Notes: generated from the sequence alone by a model not told the origin. 64,000 bases of DNA from Erwinia persicina NBRC 102418 (GCF_001571305.1 NZ_BCTN01000002.1:62001-126000); one strand, 5' to 3'; shown: positions 16,848 to 27,112, counted from the stretch's first letter. Numbers and translations are program-made.

Positions 16848-17744
16848 ATGGACATTAAACAGCTCATCTATTTATGCAACCTGGAGCGTGAGCGCCACTT
16901 TGGCCGCGCCGCTGAGGCCAGCTTTGTCAGCCAGCCCACGCTTTCCATGCGTCTGAAAAATCTGGAGCGTGAGCTGGGGCTGTCGCTGATCAACCGCAGT
17001 AATAACTTTGATGGCTTCACGCCGGAAGGCGAGCGCGTACTCTCCTGGGCGCGGGAAATTGTCTCGGTCTATCAGGGGTTAAAGCTGGAAGTCGAGTCTC
17101 TTAAGCACGGCGTGACCGGTACGTTGCGTCTCGGCGTGGTGCCCCAGTGCAGTATGTCACTGGCTGTGATGCTGAAAGCCATCAGCGATCGCTATCCCCA
17201 GCTCGACTACCGGGTCGCGGTGCTGAGTGCCGACCAGCTGCTGGAGGCGCTGAACAGTCATACGGTGGATGTCGGCATCGGCTTCTTCGAGCTGGCGACG
17301 CTGCGTGAGTTGCATTTCCAGGCCGAGACGCTGGCGGATAACGGCGTGGAGCTGCTTTATCATCCTCAGCATTTTCCGCAACTGGAAGGCGACAGTCTGC
17401 TGGCGCTGCACGATGTCGCGGCACTGCCGCTGTGCCTGGCAGAACAGACGCGCTATTTTCGTCGTTACGTTGACGGCCACTTCCGGGAGGCCGGGCTGTC
17501 GATGCGCGTTGTTCTGGAAACCACCTCGGTGTTCCAGCTGTTGCAGGGCGTTCAGGTAGGATTAGGGTGTATGGTATCGCCGGTCGGGCACCTGATCGAC
17601 GGGATGACCAGCGGGCTGCAACGCCGCAAAATGGCGCTACCGCCCATGTCCCGCCAGGGGGCCGTGGTGATCGCGGAGCCGGGCCGCGCCACGCCCCTGG
17701 CGCAGCACTTTTTTGATGAGGTCAGGCGCTGGCTAATGAACTGA
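16848..17744 (+). CDS. LysR-family transcriptional regulator
   Basis: A 298-residue LysR-type regulator. The N-terminal winged helix-turn-helix is at about 17-36 (GRAAEASFVSQPTLSMRLKNLE), followed by the linker helix and a periplasmic-binding-protein-like effector domain from about residue 90. Its 3' end overlaps the convergent CMD-protein gene by 23 bases, so the two may regulate each other's transcript ends. The target genes and effector are not known; the CMD gene is a candidate by proximity only. Its promoter-proximal sequence was duplicated with the lipoprotein gene. Confidence 0.88.
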   Translation: MDIKQLIYLCNLERERHFGRAAEASFVSQPTLSMRLKNLERELGLSLINRSNNFDGFTPEGERVLSWAREIVSVYQGLKLEVESLKHGVTGTLRLGVVPQCSMSLAVMLKAISDRYPQLDYRVAVLSADQLLEALNSHTVDVGIGFFELATLRELHFQAETLADNGVELLYHPQHFPQLEGDSLLALHDVAALPLCLAEQTRYFRRYVDGHFREAGLSMRVVLETTSVFQLLQGVQVGLGCMVSPVGHLIDGMTSGLQRRKMALPPMSRQGAVVIAEPGRATPLAQHFFDEVRRWLMN

Positions 17745-18879
17745 TACCCAGCCCCTGCATCAGGCGGTTACCCCAACTGGTGGCGGCAACGCTGAGGATC
17801 ACATCAAAGACCTGGCCGCTGCTCAACCCGGCATCTTTCAGCGGTTGAATATGCGCGGCGTTGACCCGCTCCGGGGATCGGGTCAGCTGTGCCGCAAGGG
17901 CGATTAACACCTGCTGCTGACTGTCTGCGGCTTTCAGCCCCTGTTCCACGCCCTCATGCAAGGCTGTAAAGAGGTCACTGTCTGCGGTGTAGCGTACGAA
18001 ACAAGAGGCACTGCCGTTGATACGCGAGGTGACAGCAGCGGCCAGCCGCGACGCGCTGTGACTGCGCGCTGTTTTCAGGGTATCCAACAGACGTCCCCAG
18101 CCGTACAACACCTTACCGTCGTGCGCGAACAGCCAGGCAGCATCTTGCAGCTCCGACAGCGGCTGGCAAAAGGTTAACGCCTCAAGCTGGTCCGGTGCGG
18201 CATAGCGCAATTCCAGGGGGGGCAGCGCAGGACGCCACTGGCTGCCTGCCAGCAGCGTCTCAGAACAGGCATCAGGCGGGATGGTCACGCCGGGCATCCA
18301 GCGTACCGGCAGCGCCAGCATGGCGTGGATGCCTGCAACGACGCGGGCCTGATAGCTGACAAAGCCCACAATCTGACCGAGGCTGATGATATCGGGCGCA
18401 CTTAAACCCACCTCGTCAAGACGCTGTACGGACACGGCGTCAATCAGTGTGGGCTGGCTGGCGAGCTGGCGAGCGTACTCGGTAATCTGCGTCAGACGAT
18501 GATTACTCTCCCTTGATGAATCCGGCCCCGGCAGCGGGTTCAGACGGGCAGCATAGTGGTTGCACAGTCGCTGCACACCGGTCACCTGGGCCACCGTCAG
18601 GGCGACGCTAAGACGATCGTAGAGCGTCAGGGTGTGGGTGAGTGTGGTGGTGAGTTCGGCCGGGAAAAGCAGCTGATAGAGATCGCGGGAAGCCAGCAGG
18701 ATTGGCTGTCTTTCCTGCAAAATGGTGTTCAGTTCTCCTTCCAACTGCTGCGCCAGACCCAACAGAAAACGGTCTTCAACAGTGGCAGCTTCAGGCATCA
18801 GCGGCGCGCGCTGGGCGGGCAGGCTGGACTGGGTTTCATGATACCAGTGGTTATTGCCGGTAAAGCGGCGCTGTTCCAT
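17722..18879 (-). CDS. Double CMD-domain (AhpD-like) protein, Avi_7170/Avi_7169 type
   Basis: A 385-residue protein that looks like two carboxymuconolactone-decarboxylase-like modules in one chain. The N-terminal half carries the IVGFVSYQARVVAGIHAML segment typical of the Avi_7170 family. The C-terminal half ends SVAATSWGNRLMQGLG, typical of the Avi_7169 peroxidase-related family; these are normally separate adjacent genes. The AhpD redox motif ExxxxCxxCxxxH is not present, so peroxidase activity cannot be assumed. I chose the ATG at 18879 because AAGGA lies six bases ahead of it; the ATG at 18885 touches the ribosome site. It is on the same strand as sapF, 147 bases downstream, and convergent with a LysR gene. 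Confidence 0.65.
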   Translation of the reverse strand: MEQRRFTGNNHWYHETQSSLPAQRAPLMPEAATVEDRFLLGLAQQLEGELNTILQERQPILLASRDLYQLLFPAELTTTLTHTLTLYDRLSVALTVAQVTGVQRLCNHYAARLNPLPGPDSSRESNHRLTQITEYARQLASQPTLIDAVSVQRLDEVGLSAPDIISLGQIVGFVSYQARVVAGIHAMLALPVRWMPGVTIPPDACSETLLAGSQWRPALPPLELRYAAPDQLEALTFCQPLSELQDAAWLFAHDGKVLYGWGRLLDTLKTARSHSASRLAAAVTSRINGSASCFVRYTADSDLFTALHEGVEQGLKAADSQQQVLIALAAQLTRSPERVNAAHIQPLKDAGLSSGQVFDVILSVAATSWGNRLMQGLGISSLASA

Positions 18880-19026
18880 GATCATTCCTTTTCAATGACG
18901 GCACAGTTATCCTGGCGTAACCCGCAGCGCGAAAGAAATAATGATCCGTACTATCAAATAGCTGGAAAGCATAAGGAGAGGAAAGGGAGCAGGGCGACCC
19001 TGAATAGCCGGCCCCCTCTGGAAACA

Positions 19027-19833
19027 TTAACGGTCTTTACGCCAGGCATCGGCAGTCAGTGCCTCACCAAAATGGCTGGAGATCAGACGTCGGGTTAAAT
19101 CATGTAGCGGGCAGGCCAGCACGTCAGCCGTACTGCCGCGTTCGACCACTTCGCCCTGGTGCATCACCAGCACCTTGTCACTGATGTGTTTCATCATGCC
19201 CAGATGCTGAGTCACGTAGATATAGGAAATTCCGTGTTTCGCCTGCAGCTCCAGCATCAGATTAATCAGCTGCGAACGCATCGACATATCCAGCGCAGCC
19301 AGCGCCTCATCGGCCACAATCACCTTGGGCTGGAGGATCAGGGCGCGCGCCAGTCCGATGCGCTGTTTCTGACCGGGCGCGAGCATGTGCGGATAATAGG
19401 AGGCGTGATCGCGTAACAGCCCCACCTGACGCAGCGTGGCGATGATACGCTTTTCCCGTTCCTCCGTGTTCAGCTCGGTATTCAGCCTCAACGGGAAATC
19501 CAGGATCTGGCTGATACGCTGACGGGGATTAAGGGACGTCGAAGGGTCCTGAAATATCATACGGATACGCTGGCTACGATAGCCATAATCGCCGTACTCC
19601 AGCGGATGATCGTCAATGACAATTTCACCGGCAGATGGGGCAATCATGCCGCTGAGCATGCGGGCAAGCGTTGACTTCCCGGAACCGTTTTCTCCGATGA
19701 TTGCCAGCGTCTGGCGCTCCTGCAGAGTAAAACTGACGTCTTTGACGGCCTCAACGTGCTGTCGTCGGAACAGCCCGGTACGGTAACGGAACGTTTTACT
19801 CAAGTTGCGCACTTCCAGCAGCGTGTCAATCAT
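19027..19833 (-). CDS. sapF: SapF, peptide ABC transporter ATPase
   Basis: A 268-residue ABC ATPase of the peptide/nickel class with Walker [10 protein letters not shown], a Q-loop region [13 protein letters not shown] and Walker B VIVADEAL. The signature [15 protein letters not shown] departs from LSGGQ, as in E. coli SapF. SapF pairs with SapD to energise SapBC. It overlaps the sapD stop by four bases (ATGA), so it is the last gene of the sap operon. Sap genes are linked to antimicrobial-peptide resistance in Salmonella and to putrescine export in E. coli. Confidence 0.96.
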   Translation of the reverse strand: MIDTLLEVRNLSKTFRYRTGLFRRQHVEAVKDVSFTLQERQTLAIIGENGSGKSTLARMLSGMIAPSAGEIVIDDHPLEYGDYGYRSQRIRMIFQDPSTSLNPRQRISQILDFPLRLNTELNTEEREKRIIATLRQVGLLRDHASYYPHMLAPGQKQRIGLARALILQPKVIVADEALAALDMSMRSQLINLMLELQAKHGISYIYVTQHLGMMKHISDKVLVMHQGEVVERGSTADVLACPLHDLTRRLISSHFGEALTADAWRKDR

Positions 19834-20825
19834 GACTGACTCTCCATATTCAGTGGGAAGTGGCAGGCAAACAGGTGACTTTTCGATCCGGAGAGGCGCG
19901 GTGTTTCAATGCAGGTCTTCTGCGCGTAGGGACAGCGCGGGCCCAGGCGGCAGCCAATCGGTAAATGCTCCAGCGACGGGATCGCCCCCGGCAGTGTATT
20001 CAGGCGGCTTTTATGCGGCAGCGATCGGCCAAAATCGGGCATGGCGCGGATCAGGGCCTGGGTATAAGGATGGTGAGGCGCGGTGATCAGGTCTTCACTG
20101 AGCGCCGTTTCTACCGTTTGCCCGCAGTACATAACATTAATCCGGTCTGCCCAGTGACTGAGCATCTGCAGATCGTGACTGATCAACAGTATCGTGGTGT
20201 TATTATTCTGGTTCAGACGCGACAGCAGGCGGAAAATCTGCGCCTGGGTAGTCGGCTCCATGGCATTCGTCGGCTCATCCGCAATCAGTAGGCGTGGCTG
20301 ATTCGCCAGCGCGATAGCAATCATGACCTTCTGACACTCCCCGTCAGTCAGCTCGTAGGGGAAGCTGCTCATAATGTCTTTGTGATCTTTGATACCCACG
20401 CGGTGCAGCAGCTCAATTGCCCGGCGCTGACGCCAGCCGAAGCGCTGATACCAGCGGCCTTTCCACGTCCAGCGAGGGATGGCCTGTTTGAGCTGAGTAC
20501 CAATACTTTCCGATGGATCGAGGCACGACTGAGGTTCCTGAAAAATCATCGATACGTTATGGCCGACGATTTTACGTCGTTCACGTGGCGACAGATGGAG
20601 CAGGTCAATATCATCAAAGCGCATCCGGTCTGCGGTGATGCGCCAGTTATCCTTGGTCACGCCGCAGATAGCTTTGGCAATCAGGCTTTTACCTGAACCG
20701 GATTCACCGACCAGGCCACGCACTTCGCCTTCGGTCAGCGTCATACTGACCCGATCCACTGCTTTCACCGGCCCGTCGGCCGTCATAAATTCAATGGTCA
20801 GGTTACGAATATCGAGCAGCGGCAT
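19830..20825 (-). CDS. sapD: SapD, peptide ABC transporter ATPase
   Basis: A 331-residue ABC ATPase with Walker [10 protein letters not shown], Walker [12 protein letters not shown] and a C-terminal oligopeptide-transporter extension containing the cysteine-rich [14 protein letters not shown] segment. E. coli SapD has also been reported to support Trk potassium uptake. Its start abuts the sapC stop by one base and its end overlaps sapF by four bases. Length equals the enterobacterial norm (about 330). Confidence 0.96.
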   Translation of the reverse strand: MPLLDIRNLTIEFMTADGPVKAVDRVSMTLTEGEVRGLVGESGSGKSLIAKAICGVTKDNWRITADRMRFDDIDLLHLSPRERRKIVGHNVSMIFQEPQSCLDPSESIGTQLKQAIPRWTWKGRWYQRFGWRQRRAIELLHRVGIKDHKDIMSSFPYELTDGECQKVMIAIALANQPRLLIADEPTNAMEPTTQAQIFRLLSRLNQNNNTTILLISHDLQMLSHWADRINVMYCGQTVETALSEDLITAPHHPYTQALIRAMPDFGRSLPHKSRLNTLPGAIPSLEHLPIGCRLGPRCPYAQKTCIETPRLSGSKSHLFACHFPLNMESQS

Positions 20826-21715
20826 TATTCAACTCCCGCATCGATGGCCCGGCGAACGCCGTCACCCAACAGGTTAACAATCAAGACACTCAGCATAATC
20901 GCCGCGCCGGGTAACATCACGGTCCAGGGGGCAACATATATCAGCTCTAACGAATCACCCAGCATCGCACCCCATTCCGGTGAGGGAAGCTGGGCACCTA
21001 AATCGAGAAAACCCAGCGCAGCGATATCGAGGATCGCCATGGACAGGGCACGGGTAAACTCCGTGACCAGCAGCGCCAGAATATTCGGCAGGATCGCATA
21101 CCAAAGGATATCCAGACTGCTGGCGCCATCCAGACGGGCGGCCACAACATACTCTTTTTCCAGCTCTTCATGTACCGCACTGTAAATGGCGCGCACCAGT
21201 CGGGGAAGAATAGCCAGATAGACTGCCAGCATGGCGTGTTCCAGCCGGGGCCCGAGAAAAGCCACGACAATAATGGCCAGCAGCAGAGAAGGAATCGACA
21301 GCAGCGTGTCGAGAATATGGTTCATTACCGCTGAACGCAGTCCGTGGGTCAGCCCAGCCATCACCCCAAGCACCATCGCACACAGCGAGGCTAAGAGCGT
21401 GACCACAATCGCTGAACCCACCGTCGGAGCGGCACCGCTCAACAACCGGCTCAACAGGTCCCGCCCCAGATCGTCGGTGCCCAGGAAGAACGAGACGTCG
21501 CCATAATGTGACCACGAAGGGGGCAGAAGCTGATAGCCCAGAAACTGTTGATCCAGCCCATATGGCGCCAGCAGCCCGCCAAAAATACACAGCAGCAGCA
21601 CGGCAATAAACGCGTAAAAACCGATCATCGCCGTGGTATCGCGATAGAACAGCCCCCACGTATGACGCAGTGGGCTGGGTGGCCGCTTTTCAGCGTAAAT
21701 ATTATCGGAGGGCAT
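20825..21715 (-). CDS. sapC: SapC, peptide ABC transporter permease
   Basis: A 296-residue inner-membrane permease of the DppC type. After a hydrophilic N-terminus there is one membrane segment (about 31-50), a periplasmic loop and five further segments. The EAA-loop is recognisable around [24 protein letters not shown]. It overlaps the end of sapB by 14 bases. Partner of SapB in the transmembrane pore. Confidence 0.96.
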   Translation of the reverse strand: MPSDNIYAEKRPPSPLRHTWGLFYRDTTAMIGFYAFIAVLLLCIFGGLLAPYGLDQQFLGYQLLPPSWSHYGDVSFFLGTDDLGRDLLSRLLSGAAPTVGSAIVVTLLASLCAMVLGVMAGLTHGLRSAVMNHILDTLLSIPSLLLAIIVVAFLGPRLEHAMLAVYLAILPRLVRAIYSAVHEELEKEYVVAARLDGASSLDILWYAILPNILALLVTEFTRALSMAILDIAALGFLDLGAQLPSPEWGAMLGDSLELIYVAPWTVMLPGAAIMLSVLIVNLLGDGVRRAIDAGVE

Positions 21716-22667
21716 ACCACTCCTTGTGTTTCAGCGGATTTGTCATAGCACCTAAAATATCTGAGAGCACGTTCACGGCAATAACCAGTCCACCCACGAC
21801 CATCACCCCAGCGGAGATCGCCGCATAGTCCTGCTGGCGGATAGCATTAATCAGCCAGCGACCCAGCCCTGGCCAGCTGAAGACCATCTCCGTGATCATC
21901 GCCAGCGTCAGCATCGTCGAAAACTGCAGCCCCAGGCGGGGGATCACCGGCGGCAGCGCGTTATGCAGCACGTGGCGACGAATGATGGTCAACAGCGACA
22001 GCCCGCGCGTCGCCGCGGCCTTAACATAGTTCTGCTCCATGACTTCACGGGTGCTGATACGCAGCAGGCGGATCACCTCCGTGGTGGGGGCGACGGCCAG
22101 TGCGGTTACCGGCAGCACCATATGCTTCAGGGCGCTGATAATCATTTCATGGCGCCATGGTGAGTCGGTCAGCCAGGCGTCAATCAGCGCAAATCCGGTG
22201 AGCTGCTGTACGGGATAAAGCAGGTCTAAACGTCCGGAAACCGGCAGCCAGCCGAGATTGAGCGAGAAAAACAGCGTCAGTAGCAGTGCCAGCCAGAATA
22301 CCGGCAGCGAAAAGCCCAACAGCGCCACTGCGCTGATCGCCTTATCCTGCCACTTGTTACGCATGACCCCGGCGGCGATACCCAGCGGGATGCCGACCAT
22401 CAGCGCGAGGGAGAAGGCCATGAAGCAGAGCTCCAGCGTGGCCGGAAATACCTCCCGCAACTGCAGATTGATGGACTGACCGTTAATGCTGGATACGCCG
22501 AAATCCAGCTGCAGGATGCCCTTAAACCAGAACCACCAGGCATCCAGCAGTGAGGCCCCCTGCAGAGGGGCGTGAGGGGTAAAGTAGCTGAGGCTGAATC
22601 CAAGCAGCGTCAGCATAAACAGCGTGACAATAAACAGCACCAGCCTGCGAAGCGTATAGATAATCAC
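21702..22667 (-). CDS. sapB: SapB, peptide ABC transporter permease
   Basis: A 321-residue DppB-type permease: membrane segment at about 8-28, a periplasmic domain, then five segments, with the EAA-like loop [22 protein letters not shown]. It overlaps the sapA stop by four bases. Length equals E. coli SapB. Confidence 0.96.
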   Translation of the reverse strand: MIIYTLRRLVLFIVTLFMLTLLGFSLSYFTPHAPLQGASLLDAWWFWFKGILQLDFGVSSINGQSINLQLREVFPATLELCFMAFSLALMVGIPLGIAAGVMRNKWQDKAISAVALLGFSLPVFWLALLLTLFFSLNLGWLPVSGRLDLLYPVQQLTGFALIDAWLTDSPWRHEMIISALKHMVLPVTALAVAPTTEVIRLLRISTREVMEQNYVKAAATRGLSLLTIIRRHVLHNALPPVIPRLGLQFSTMLTLAMITEMVFSWPGLGRWLINAIRQQDYAAISAGVMVVGGLVIAVNVLSDILGAMTNPLKHKEWYALR

Positions 22668-24292
22668 GGTGACTTCTCCTTGCCGTCATCACGGTGGACA
22701 CCCGCAAATGAAGCATTACCGAATGGGCTCAGTACCAGACCTTTAATGTCGTAGCGATAAGCCTGCAACCGAAGGGAATAGGCCAGCGGCAGAACGGGCA
22801 GTTCCTGAGACAGCATCGCCTGAGCGCGATCGTAATAGTCGATGCGTTTCGCCAGCTGTTGCGACAGCAGCGCTTTGTGCAGTAATTCATCAAAGCCGGA
22901 ATTACACCAGTGAGCATAATTTGTTTGTGACGCAATGGCTGCACAGCTGAGGAGAGGGCGGAAGAAGCTGTCCGGGTCATTACTGTCCGTTGCCCACCCC
23001 GTCAGCGTCAGGTCGTGATTCATCTCCATCAGCCGTGCCTCCTGGAAGCGGCCTTCAACCTGCACGATGGTGACTTTCACGCCCACCTGCGCCAGGTCCG
23101 CCTGGATTAACTCTGCTGTTTTCATCGGGCTTGGGTTCCACGACTGCGAGGCAGAAGGGACCCACAGGTTCAGATGCAGTTCTTCAATGCCCAGCGCCTT
23201 CAATGCCTCGCGTGCCTTCTGCGGGTTATACGGCGTCACCCGGGCATCGGTGTCGTAGGCCCAGGAGGCACGAGGCAGAATAGAGGCGGCAGTTTCTGCC
23301 GTGCCGTAATAAATAGACTCCATCAGGCGTTCATTGTTGATCGCTAGCGCCAGTGCCTGACGCACTTCGGGGCGGTCAAGCGGCGCTTTGCGGGTATTGA
23401 ATGCCAGATAGGCAATATTCATCCCGGGCCGCAGTGTCAGGCGCAGACGAGGGTCGTCGCGTAAAACTGACAGCTGACTGGCTGCAGGGTAGGCCAGCAC
23501 ATCACACTCGCCCGTCAGCAGCTTAGACATGCGGCCGGTGCCACCTGCGCCCATATCAATCACCACCTGTGACATACGCGGCTTACCTTTCCAGTAGGCA
23601 TCGTTTCGCTGCAGACGAACGTACTGGCCGGCGCGGTAGTCATTGAGCATAAAAGGCCCGGTACCTACCGGTTCCCGATCCAGCTGCTCCTGGCGATCGG
23701 CCCGGGTCAACTGGTCAGCATACTCCGCTGACAGTACGGGCGCATAGTGGGTGGCCAGGTGCCAGAGAAATGAGGCATCGGGACTGTTAAGACGGATCTC
23801 TACCGTATTTTTGTCCAGTTTCCTCACGCTCTGTACCGCGTCTGAAAACTGCAGGCTGTCAAAATAGGGGTAGCTGCCGCCGTTCACATTATGCCAGGGA
23901 TGCTTGCGGTTAAATATCCGTTCAAAGCTGAACACGACGTCATCGGCGTTCATCGTCCGGGTGGGGGTAAACCACGCGGTCTTCTGGAAGGGAACCTTCT
24001 GCCTGAGATGGAAACGATAGGTCGCGCCGTCATCCAGCACCTCCCAACTTTCAGCCAGTTCGGGGATCAGCCGGTAGGTATAAGGGTCAACGTCAAGCAA
24101 CCGATCATAAAGCTGCGCAGCGAGGGTATCAACCACCAGTCCACTGCTGGCCAGCTGAGGGTTAAAGGTATTCATCACGCCATTAACGCAATACACGAAG
24201 CCGCTCTGGCGAATATCGCCAGGCGTTGATGACCAGACCGGAGCACTCAGCGTACTCAGGCTGAGAAGCAGAGTAGAGATTAGTTTGCGCAT
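22664..24292 (-). CDS. sapA: SapA, periplasmic peptide-binding protein
   Basis: A 542-residue solute-binding protein of the DppA/OppA family. The signal peptide [21 protein letters not shown] is followed by a typical type-II binding-protein body. SapA binds peptides in the periplasm and delivers them to SapBC. It is the first gene of the sapABCDF operon; all following genes overlap or abut, so translation is coupled throughout. Upstream lies a ryhB-type sRNA gene on the opposite strand. Confidence 0.96.
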   Translation of the reverse strand: MRKLISTLLLSLSTLSAPVWSSTPGDIRQSGFVYCVNGVMNTFNPQLASSGLVVDTLAAQLYDRLLDVDPYTYRLIPELAESWEVLDDGATYRFHLRQKVPFQKTAWFTPTRTMNADDVVFSFERIFNRKHPWHNVNGGSYPYFDSLQFSDAVQSVRKLDKNTVEIRLNSPDASFLWHLATHYAPVLSAEYADQLTRADRQEQLDREPVGTGPFMLNDYRAGQYVRLQRNDAYWKGKPRMSQVVIDMGAGGTGRMSKLLTGECDVLAYPAASQLSVLRDDPRLRLTLRPGMNIAYLAFNTRKAPLDRPEVRQALALAINNERLMESIYYGTAETAASILPRASWAYDTDARVTPYNPQKAREALKALGIEELHLNLWVPSASQSWNPSPMKTAELIQADLAQVGVKVTIVQVEGRFQEARLMEMNHDLTLTGWATDSNDPDSFFRPLLSCAAIASQTNYAHWCNSGFDELLHKALLSQQLAKRIDYYDRAQAMLSQELPVLPLAYSLRLQAYRYDIKGLVLSPFGNASFAGVHRDDGKEKSP

Positions 24293-24441
24293 AACTCTTC
24301 TGAAAATTCAGGCAATAAACACAGTGTACCGCACTCTCAGGCTGCACCCAAAGTTTGCAGCGGGTCGTCACCGTTTTTCGGCAGAAAGATCGCCAGAGAG
24401 AAAGTGGGGGCGGCGGAATACGCCTGATCTTGCTGTGGTAA

Positions 24442-24499
24442 TGAGAAAAATTCTCAACAAAATGCTTTACAGATAAGATTGAGAATGATTATTATTCAC
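24442..24499 (+). promoter_or_regulatory. ryhB promoter with two Fur-like boxes
   Basis: TGAGAAAAATTCTCA (24442-24456) matches the 7-1-7 Fur model TGATAAT-N-ATTATCA at 11 of 14 defined bases and is a perfect inverted repeat. A second box (24481-24499) matches the 19-bp Fur consensus at 14 of 19 positions. TTTACA (24466-24471) and TATTAT (24490-24495), 18 bases apart, form a credible sigma-70 promoter. The second box covers its -10, the expected arrangement for iron-dependent repression. Confidence 0.75.
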
Positions 24500-24501
24500 C
24501 T

Positions 24502-24592
24502 GCGCTTTAACGGTGGCTCTGCCGTTAAGGAGCACGACATTGCTCACATTGCTTCCAGTATTATTTAGCCCGCTTAATGCGGGCTTTTTTTT
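24502..24592 (+). ncRNA. ryhB: RyhB-type iron-stress small RNA
   Basis: The sequence from 24532 on contains the conserved RyhB core (CACGACATTGCTCACATTGC then TTCCAGTATTA), the region that pairs with sodB, sdhC and other targets, with nearly no change from E. coli. It ends in an intrinsic terminator: AGCCCGC (24567-24573), loop TTAAT, GCGGGCT (24579-24585) and eight Ts. The 5' end is inferred from the -10 element. Expressed under iron limitation with Hfq, RyhB represses iron-using proteins. In E. coli it lies between yhhX and yhhY, so its place between sapA and pspF is a different locus; a second copy elsewhere is possible. Confidence 0.93.
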
Positions 24593-24609
24593 GCCCGCCA
24601 CCCACGACA

Positions 24610-25605
24610 TCAGGCTTCATCAAAATTAATATCATGCTTTTTCAGCATGGCCCGTAACTGGTGATAAGTGACACCCAGCAGTTCAGCGGCCCGGCGCTGA
24701 TTAAAACGGGCCTGGCTCAGCGCTTTTTCGACCAGCGCTTTTTCCTGGCGACTCTGCCAGTGACGTAAATCGAAAGGCAGCGCCGGCAGAACCTCCCCTG
24801 CGGGCGCTGACCGCGTGTTTTCAGGTTCCGCACGCTGGAAAGGGTTCACAATAATGTTATCCAGGGGAATTTCGCTGCTGGCGTGACGGTAAACCGAGCG
24901 CTCAACCACGTTTTTCAATTCACGCACGTTGCCCGGCCAGGCGTAATCCAGCAGACGCTGTTCTGCCCCGGCGGTGAAACCGGGAAACAGCGTCAGTCCC
25001 AGCTCACGGCACATCTGAATAGCAAAATGCTGCGCCATCACCAGAATGTCGCTTCGACGTTCGCGCAGCGGGGGCAGTTGCACCACATCAAATGCCAGCC
25101 TGTCCAGCAGGTCGGCGCGGAACTTACCCTCCCGCGCCAGCAGCGGCAGATCGGCATTGGTGGCGCAAACCAGCCGCACGCTGACCTGCAGCGGCTGACT
25201 GCCGCCGACGCGCTCCAACTGACCATATTCAATCACCCGCAGTAGTTTTTCCTGAACCAGCATCGGCGCCGTCGCCAGCTCATCAAGAAAAAGCGTCCCG
25301 CCATCGGCACGCTCAAAGCGCCCGAGATGGCGCTTCTGCGCGCCGGTAAACGCCCCGGCCTCATGGCCAAAAAGTTCTGAATCCAGCAGGTTTTCATTCA
25401 GCGCCGCGCAGTTAAGCGAGATAAACGGCCCCTGCCAGCGCTCAGACAGATAGTGCAGTCGACTGGCAATCAGCTCTTTCCCGGTGCCGCGCTCACCGAT
25501 CACCAGCACCGGCTTATTCAGTGGGGCCAGACGTGAAACCTGTTCCAGAACGTCGATAAAATTGTTGGACTCGCCAAGCAGGGTATCTGGGTTTTCGTTC
25601 ATCAT
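24610..25605 (-). CDS. pspF: PspF, sigma-54 activator of the phage-shock operon
   Basis: A bacterial enhancer-binding protein of 331 residues without receiver domain: AAA+ domain with Walker A GERGTGKE, the sigma-54-contacting GAFTGA loop and Walker B-region GGTLFLDEL, then a C-terminal Fis-type helix-turn-helix (RRAAELLGVTYHQLRAML). PspA binds and inhibits it. The start is ATG at 25605, preceded by GGTGA; GTG at 25614 would add three residues. It is divergent from pspA, the standard arrangement. Confidence 0.95.
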   Translation of the reverse strand: MMNENPDTLLGESNNFIDVLEQVSRLAPLNKPVLVIGERGTGKELIASRLHYLSERWQGPFISLNCAALNENLLDSELFGHEAGAFTGAQKRHLGRFERADGGTLFLDELATAPMLVQEKLLRVIEYGQLERVGGSQPLQVSVRLVCATNADLPLLAREGKFRADLLDRLAFDVVQLPPLRERRSDILVMAQHFAIQMCRELGLTLFPGFTAGAEQRLLDYAWPGNVRELKNVVERSVYRHASSEIPLDNIIVNPFQRAEPENTRSAPAGEVLPALPFDLRHWQSRQEKALVEKALSQARFNQRRAAELLGVTYHQLRAMLKKHDINFDEA

Positions 25606-25681
25606 TAATTTCACCAGGTGTTAGTGATAAAAACCACTTTAGTCTCACCCCATACCGGTGTAAAGGGAGCAGGTCATTTAA

Positions 25682-25716
25682 AATCAATAAGATAAAAACT
25701 GGCACGGCTTTTGAAT
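25682..25716 (+). promoter_or_regulatory. Sigma-54 promoter of pspABCD with IHF-like site
   Basis: TGGCACGGCTTTTGAAT (25700-25716) has the -24 GG and -12 G at the right spacing of the sigma-54 consensus TGGCACG-N4-TTGCA; the -12 element reads TTGA rather than TTGC. Just upstream AATCAATAAGATA (25682-25694) resembles the IHF consensus. PspF enhancer sites would lie further left toward pspF. Confidence 0.8.
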
Positions 25717-25790
25717 AGTGTTATGCAGCTTAACCGTATTATTCGACACCCGGCGTAATGCCAGACTATGACTGAAAGAGGATTTTGATT

Positions 25791-26456
25791 ATGGGTATTT
25801 TTTCCCGCTTTGCCGACATCGTGAACGCCAATATTAACTCCCTGCTGGAGAAAGCAGAAGATCCGCAGAAGCTGGTGCGCCTGATGATCCAGGAGATGGA
25901 AGATACGCTGGTTGAAGTGCGTTCCACCTCAGCCCGGGCCCTGGCCGAGAAGAAACAGTTACAGCGCCGTATCGAGCAGGCAGAAACGCAGCAGGCCGAA
26001 TGGCAGGAAAAAGCCGAACTGGCCCTGCGTAAAGAAAAAGACGATCTGGCACGCGCAGCGCTGATGGAAAAACAGAAACTCACCGACCTGACGGCATCGC
26101 TGCAGCAGGAAGCCGGCCAGGTGGAAGAGAGCCTGACGCGGATGAAAGGTGAAATTGGTGAGCTGGAAAGTAAACTGAGCGAAACCCGTGCCCGTCAGCA
26201 GGCGCTGACGCTGCGCCATCAGGCGGCATCCTCATCACGCGATGTGCGTCGCCAGCTCGATAGCGGCAAAATTGATGACGCCATGGCCCGTTTTGAATCC
26301 TTCGAGCGCCGTATCGACCACATGGAAGCGGAAGCCGAAAGCCACAGCTTTGGCAAAAAGAAATCGCTCGATCAGGAGTTCGCTGAGTTACAGGCTGACG
26401 ATGAAATCAGCCAGCAGCTGGCGGCGCTGAAAGCAAAAATGAACCGCAGTGAGTAA
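25791..26456 (+). CDS. pspA: PspA, phage-shock protein A
   Basis: A 221-residue protein of the PspA/IM30/ESCRT-III superfamily: amphipathic N-terminus ([19 protein letters not shown]) and a long alpha-helical coiled coil rich in Glu, Lys and Gln up to the end. It represses PspF in the resting state and oligomerises on stressed inner membrane to limit proton leakage. I chose the ATG at 25791 after AGAGGA, which gives the conserved MGIFSRF start; a TTG at 25785 is not needed. First gene of pspABCD. Confidence 0.96.
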   Translation: MGIFSRFADIVNANINSLLEKAEDPQKLVRLMIQEMEDTLVEVRSTSARALAEKKQLQRRIEQAETQQAEWQEKAELALRKEKDDLARAALMEKQKLTDLTASLQQEAGQVEESLTRMKGEIGELESKLSETRARQQALTLRHQAASSSRDVRRQLDSGKIDDAMARFESFERRIDHMEAEAESHSFGKKKSLDQEFAELQADDEISQQLAALKAKMNRSE

Positions 26457-26512
26457 CGGAGCTGGCCACGGCGGTGGCCGGCATCGCTAAGATTAACTAT
26501 CAAGGAACGTGA

Positions 26513-26740
26513 ATGAGTGTCTTCATTATTGCCATACCCCTGACGTTGTTTCTGCTGTTTGTCGCGCCGATCTGGCTCTGGCTGCATTACACAAAACGCC
26601 AGAATGGTGGGGCGGAACTGACGCAGAATGAACTGCAGCGTCTGCAACAGCTGACCCAGGACGCACGTAAAATGCGTGAACGTATCCAGGCGCTGGAAGC
26701 CATCCTCGATGCCGAGCATCCTCACTGGAGGCAGCCATGA
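26513..26740 (+). CDS. pspB: PspB, phage-shock protein B
   Basis: A 75-residue protein with one N-terminal membrane segment (about 3-25, IPLTLFLLFVAPIWLWLHY) and a cytoplasmic coiled coil (ELQRLQQLTQDARKMRERI). Together with PspC it senses envelope stress and relieves PspA inhibition of PspF. AAGGA lies before the ATG. The 3' end overlaps pspC by four bases (ATGA). Confidence 0.95.
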   Translation: MSVFIIAIPLTLFLLFVAPIWLWLHYTKRQNGGAELTQNELQRLQQLTQDARKMRERIQALEAILDAEHPHWRQP

Positions 26741-27084
26741 TTCAGAAGAAACTGTACTGCATCCCGGAGCAGGGAAAGCTGAAAGGCGTCTGCGCCGGGA
26801 TTGCCGAATACCTGGGCGTGCCGGTCTTGCTGGTCCGCGTTATCGTGGTGATGTCGTTGTTTTTCGGCCTCTTTGTCCTGACTATCGTCGGCTACTTCCT
26901 GCTGGCAACGCTACTGCCGGACCTGCCGGCCAGCGAGCAGGGGCGAGATAAACCGCTCAGTGCGCGACAGTTGCTGGATGAATTAAGCGCAGAGCTGAAC
27001 GGCGGGGAACGGGAGTTACGTGAGGTGGAGCGTTATGTCACCTCAGAAACCTTTAGCGTGCGCAGCCGGTTCAGCCAGCTGTAA
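26737..27084 (+). CDS. pspC: PspC, phage-shock protein C
   Basis: A 115-residue inner-membrane protein with the PspC domain: [14 protein letters not shown] followed by a hydrophobic segment (about 34-65), then a hydrophilic C-terminal region ending in a helix. It acts with PspB as sensor. It is translationally coupled to pspB. Confidence 0.95.
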   Translation: MIQKKLYCIPEQGKLKGVCAGIAEYLGVPVLLVRVIVVMSLFFGLFVLTIVGYFLLATLLPDLPASEQGRDKPLSARQLLDELSAELNGGERELREVERYVTSETFSVRSRFSQL

Positions 27085-27112
27085 TCTACGGTTCTTTTTC
27101 AGGAGTGTATTA

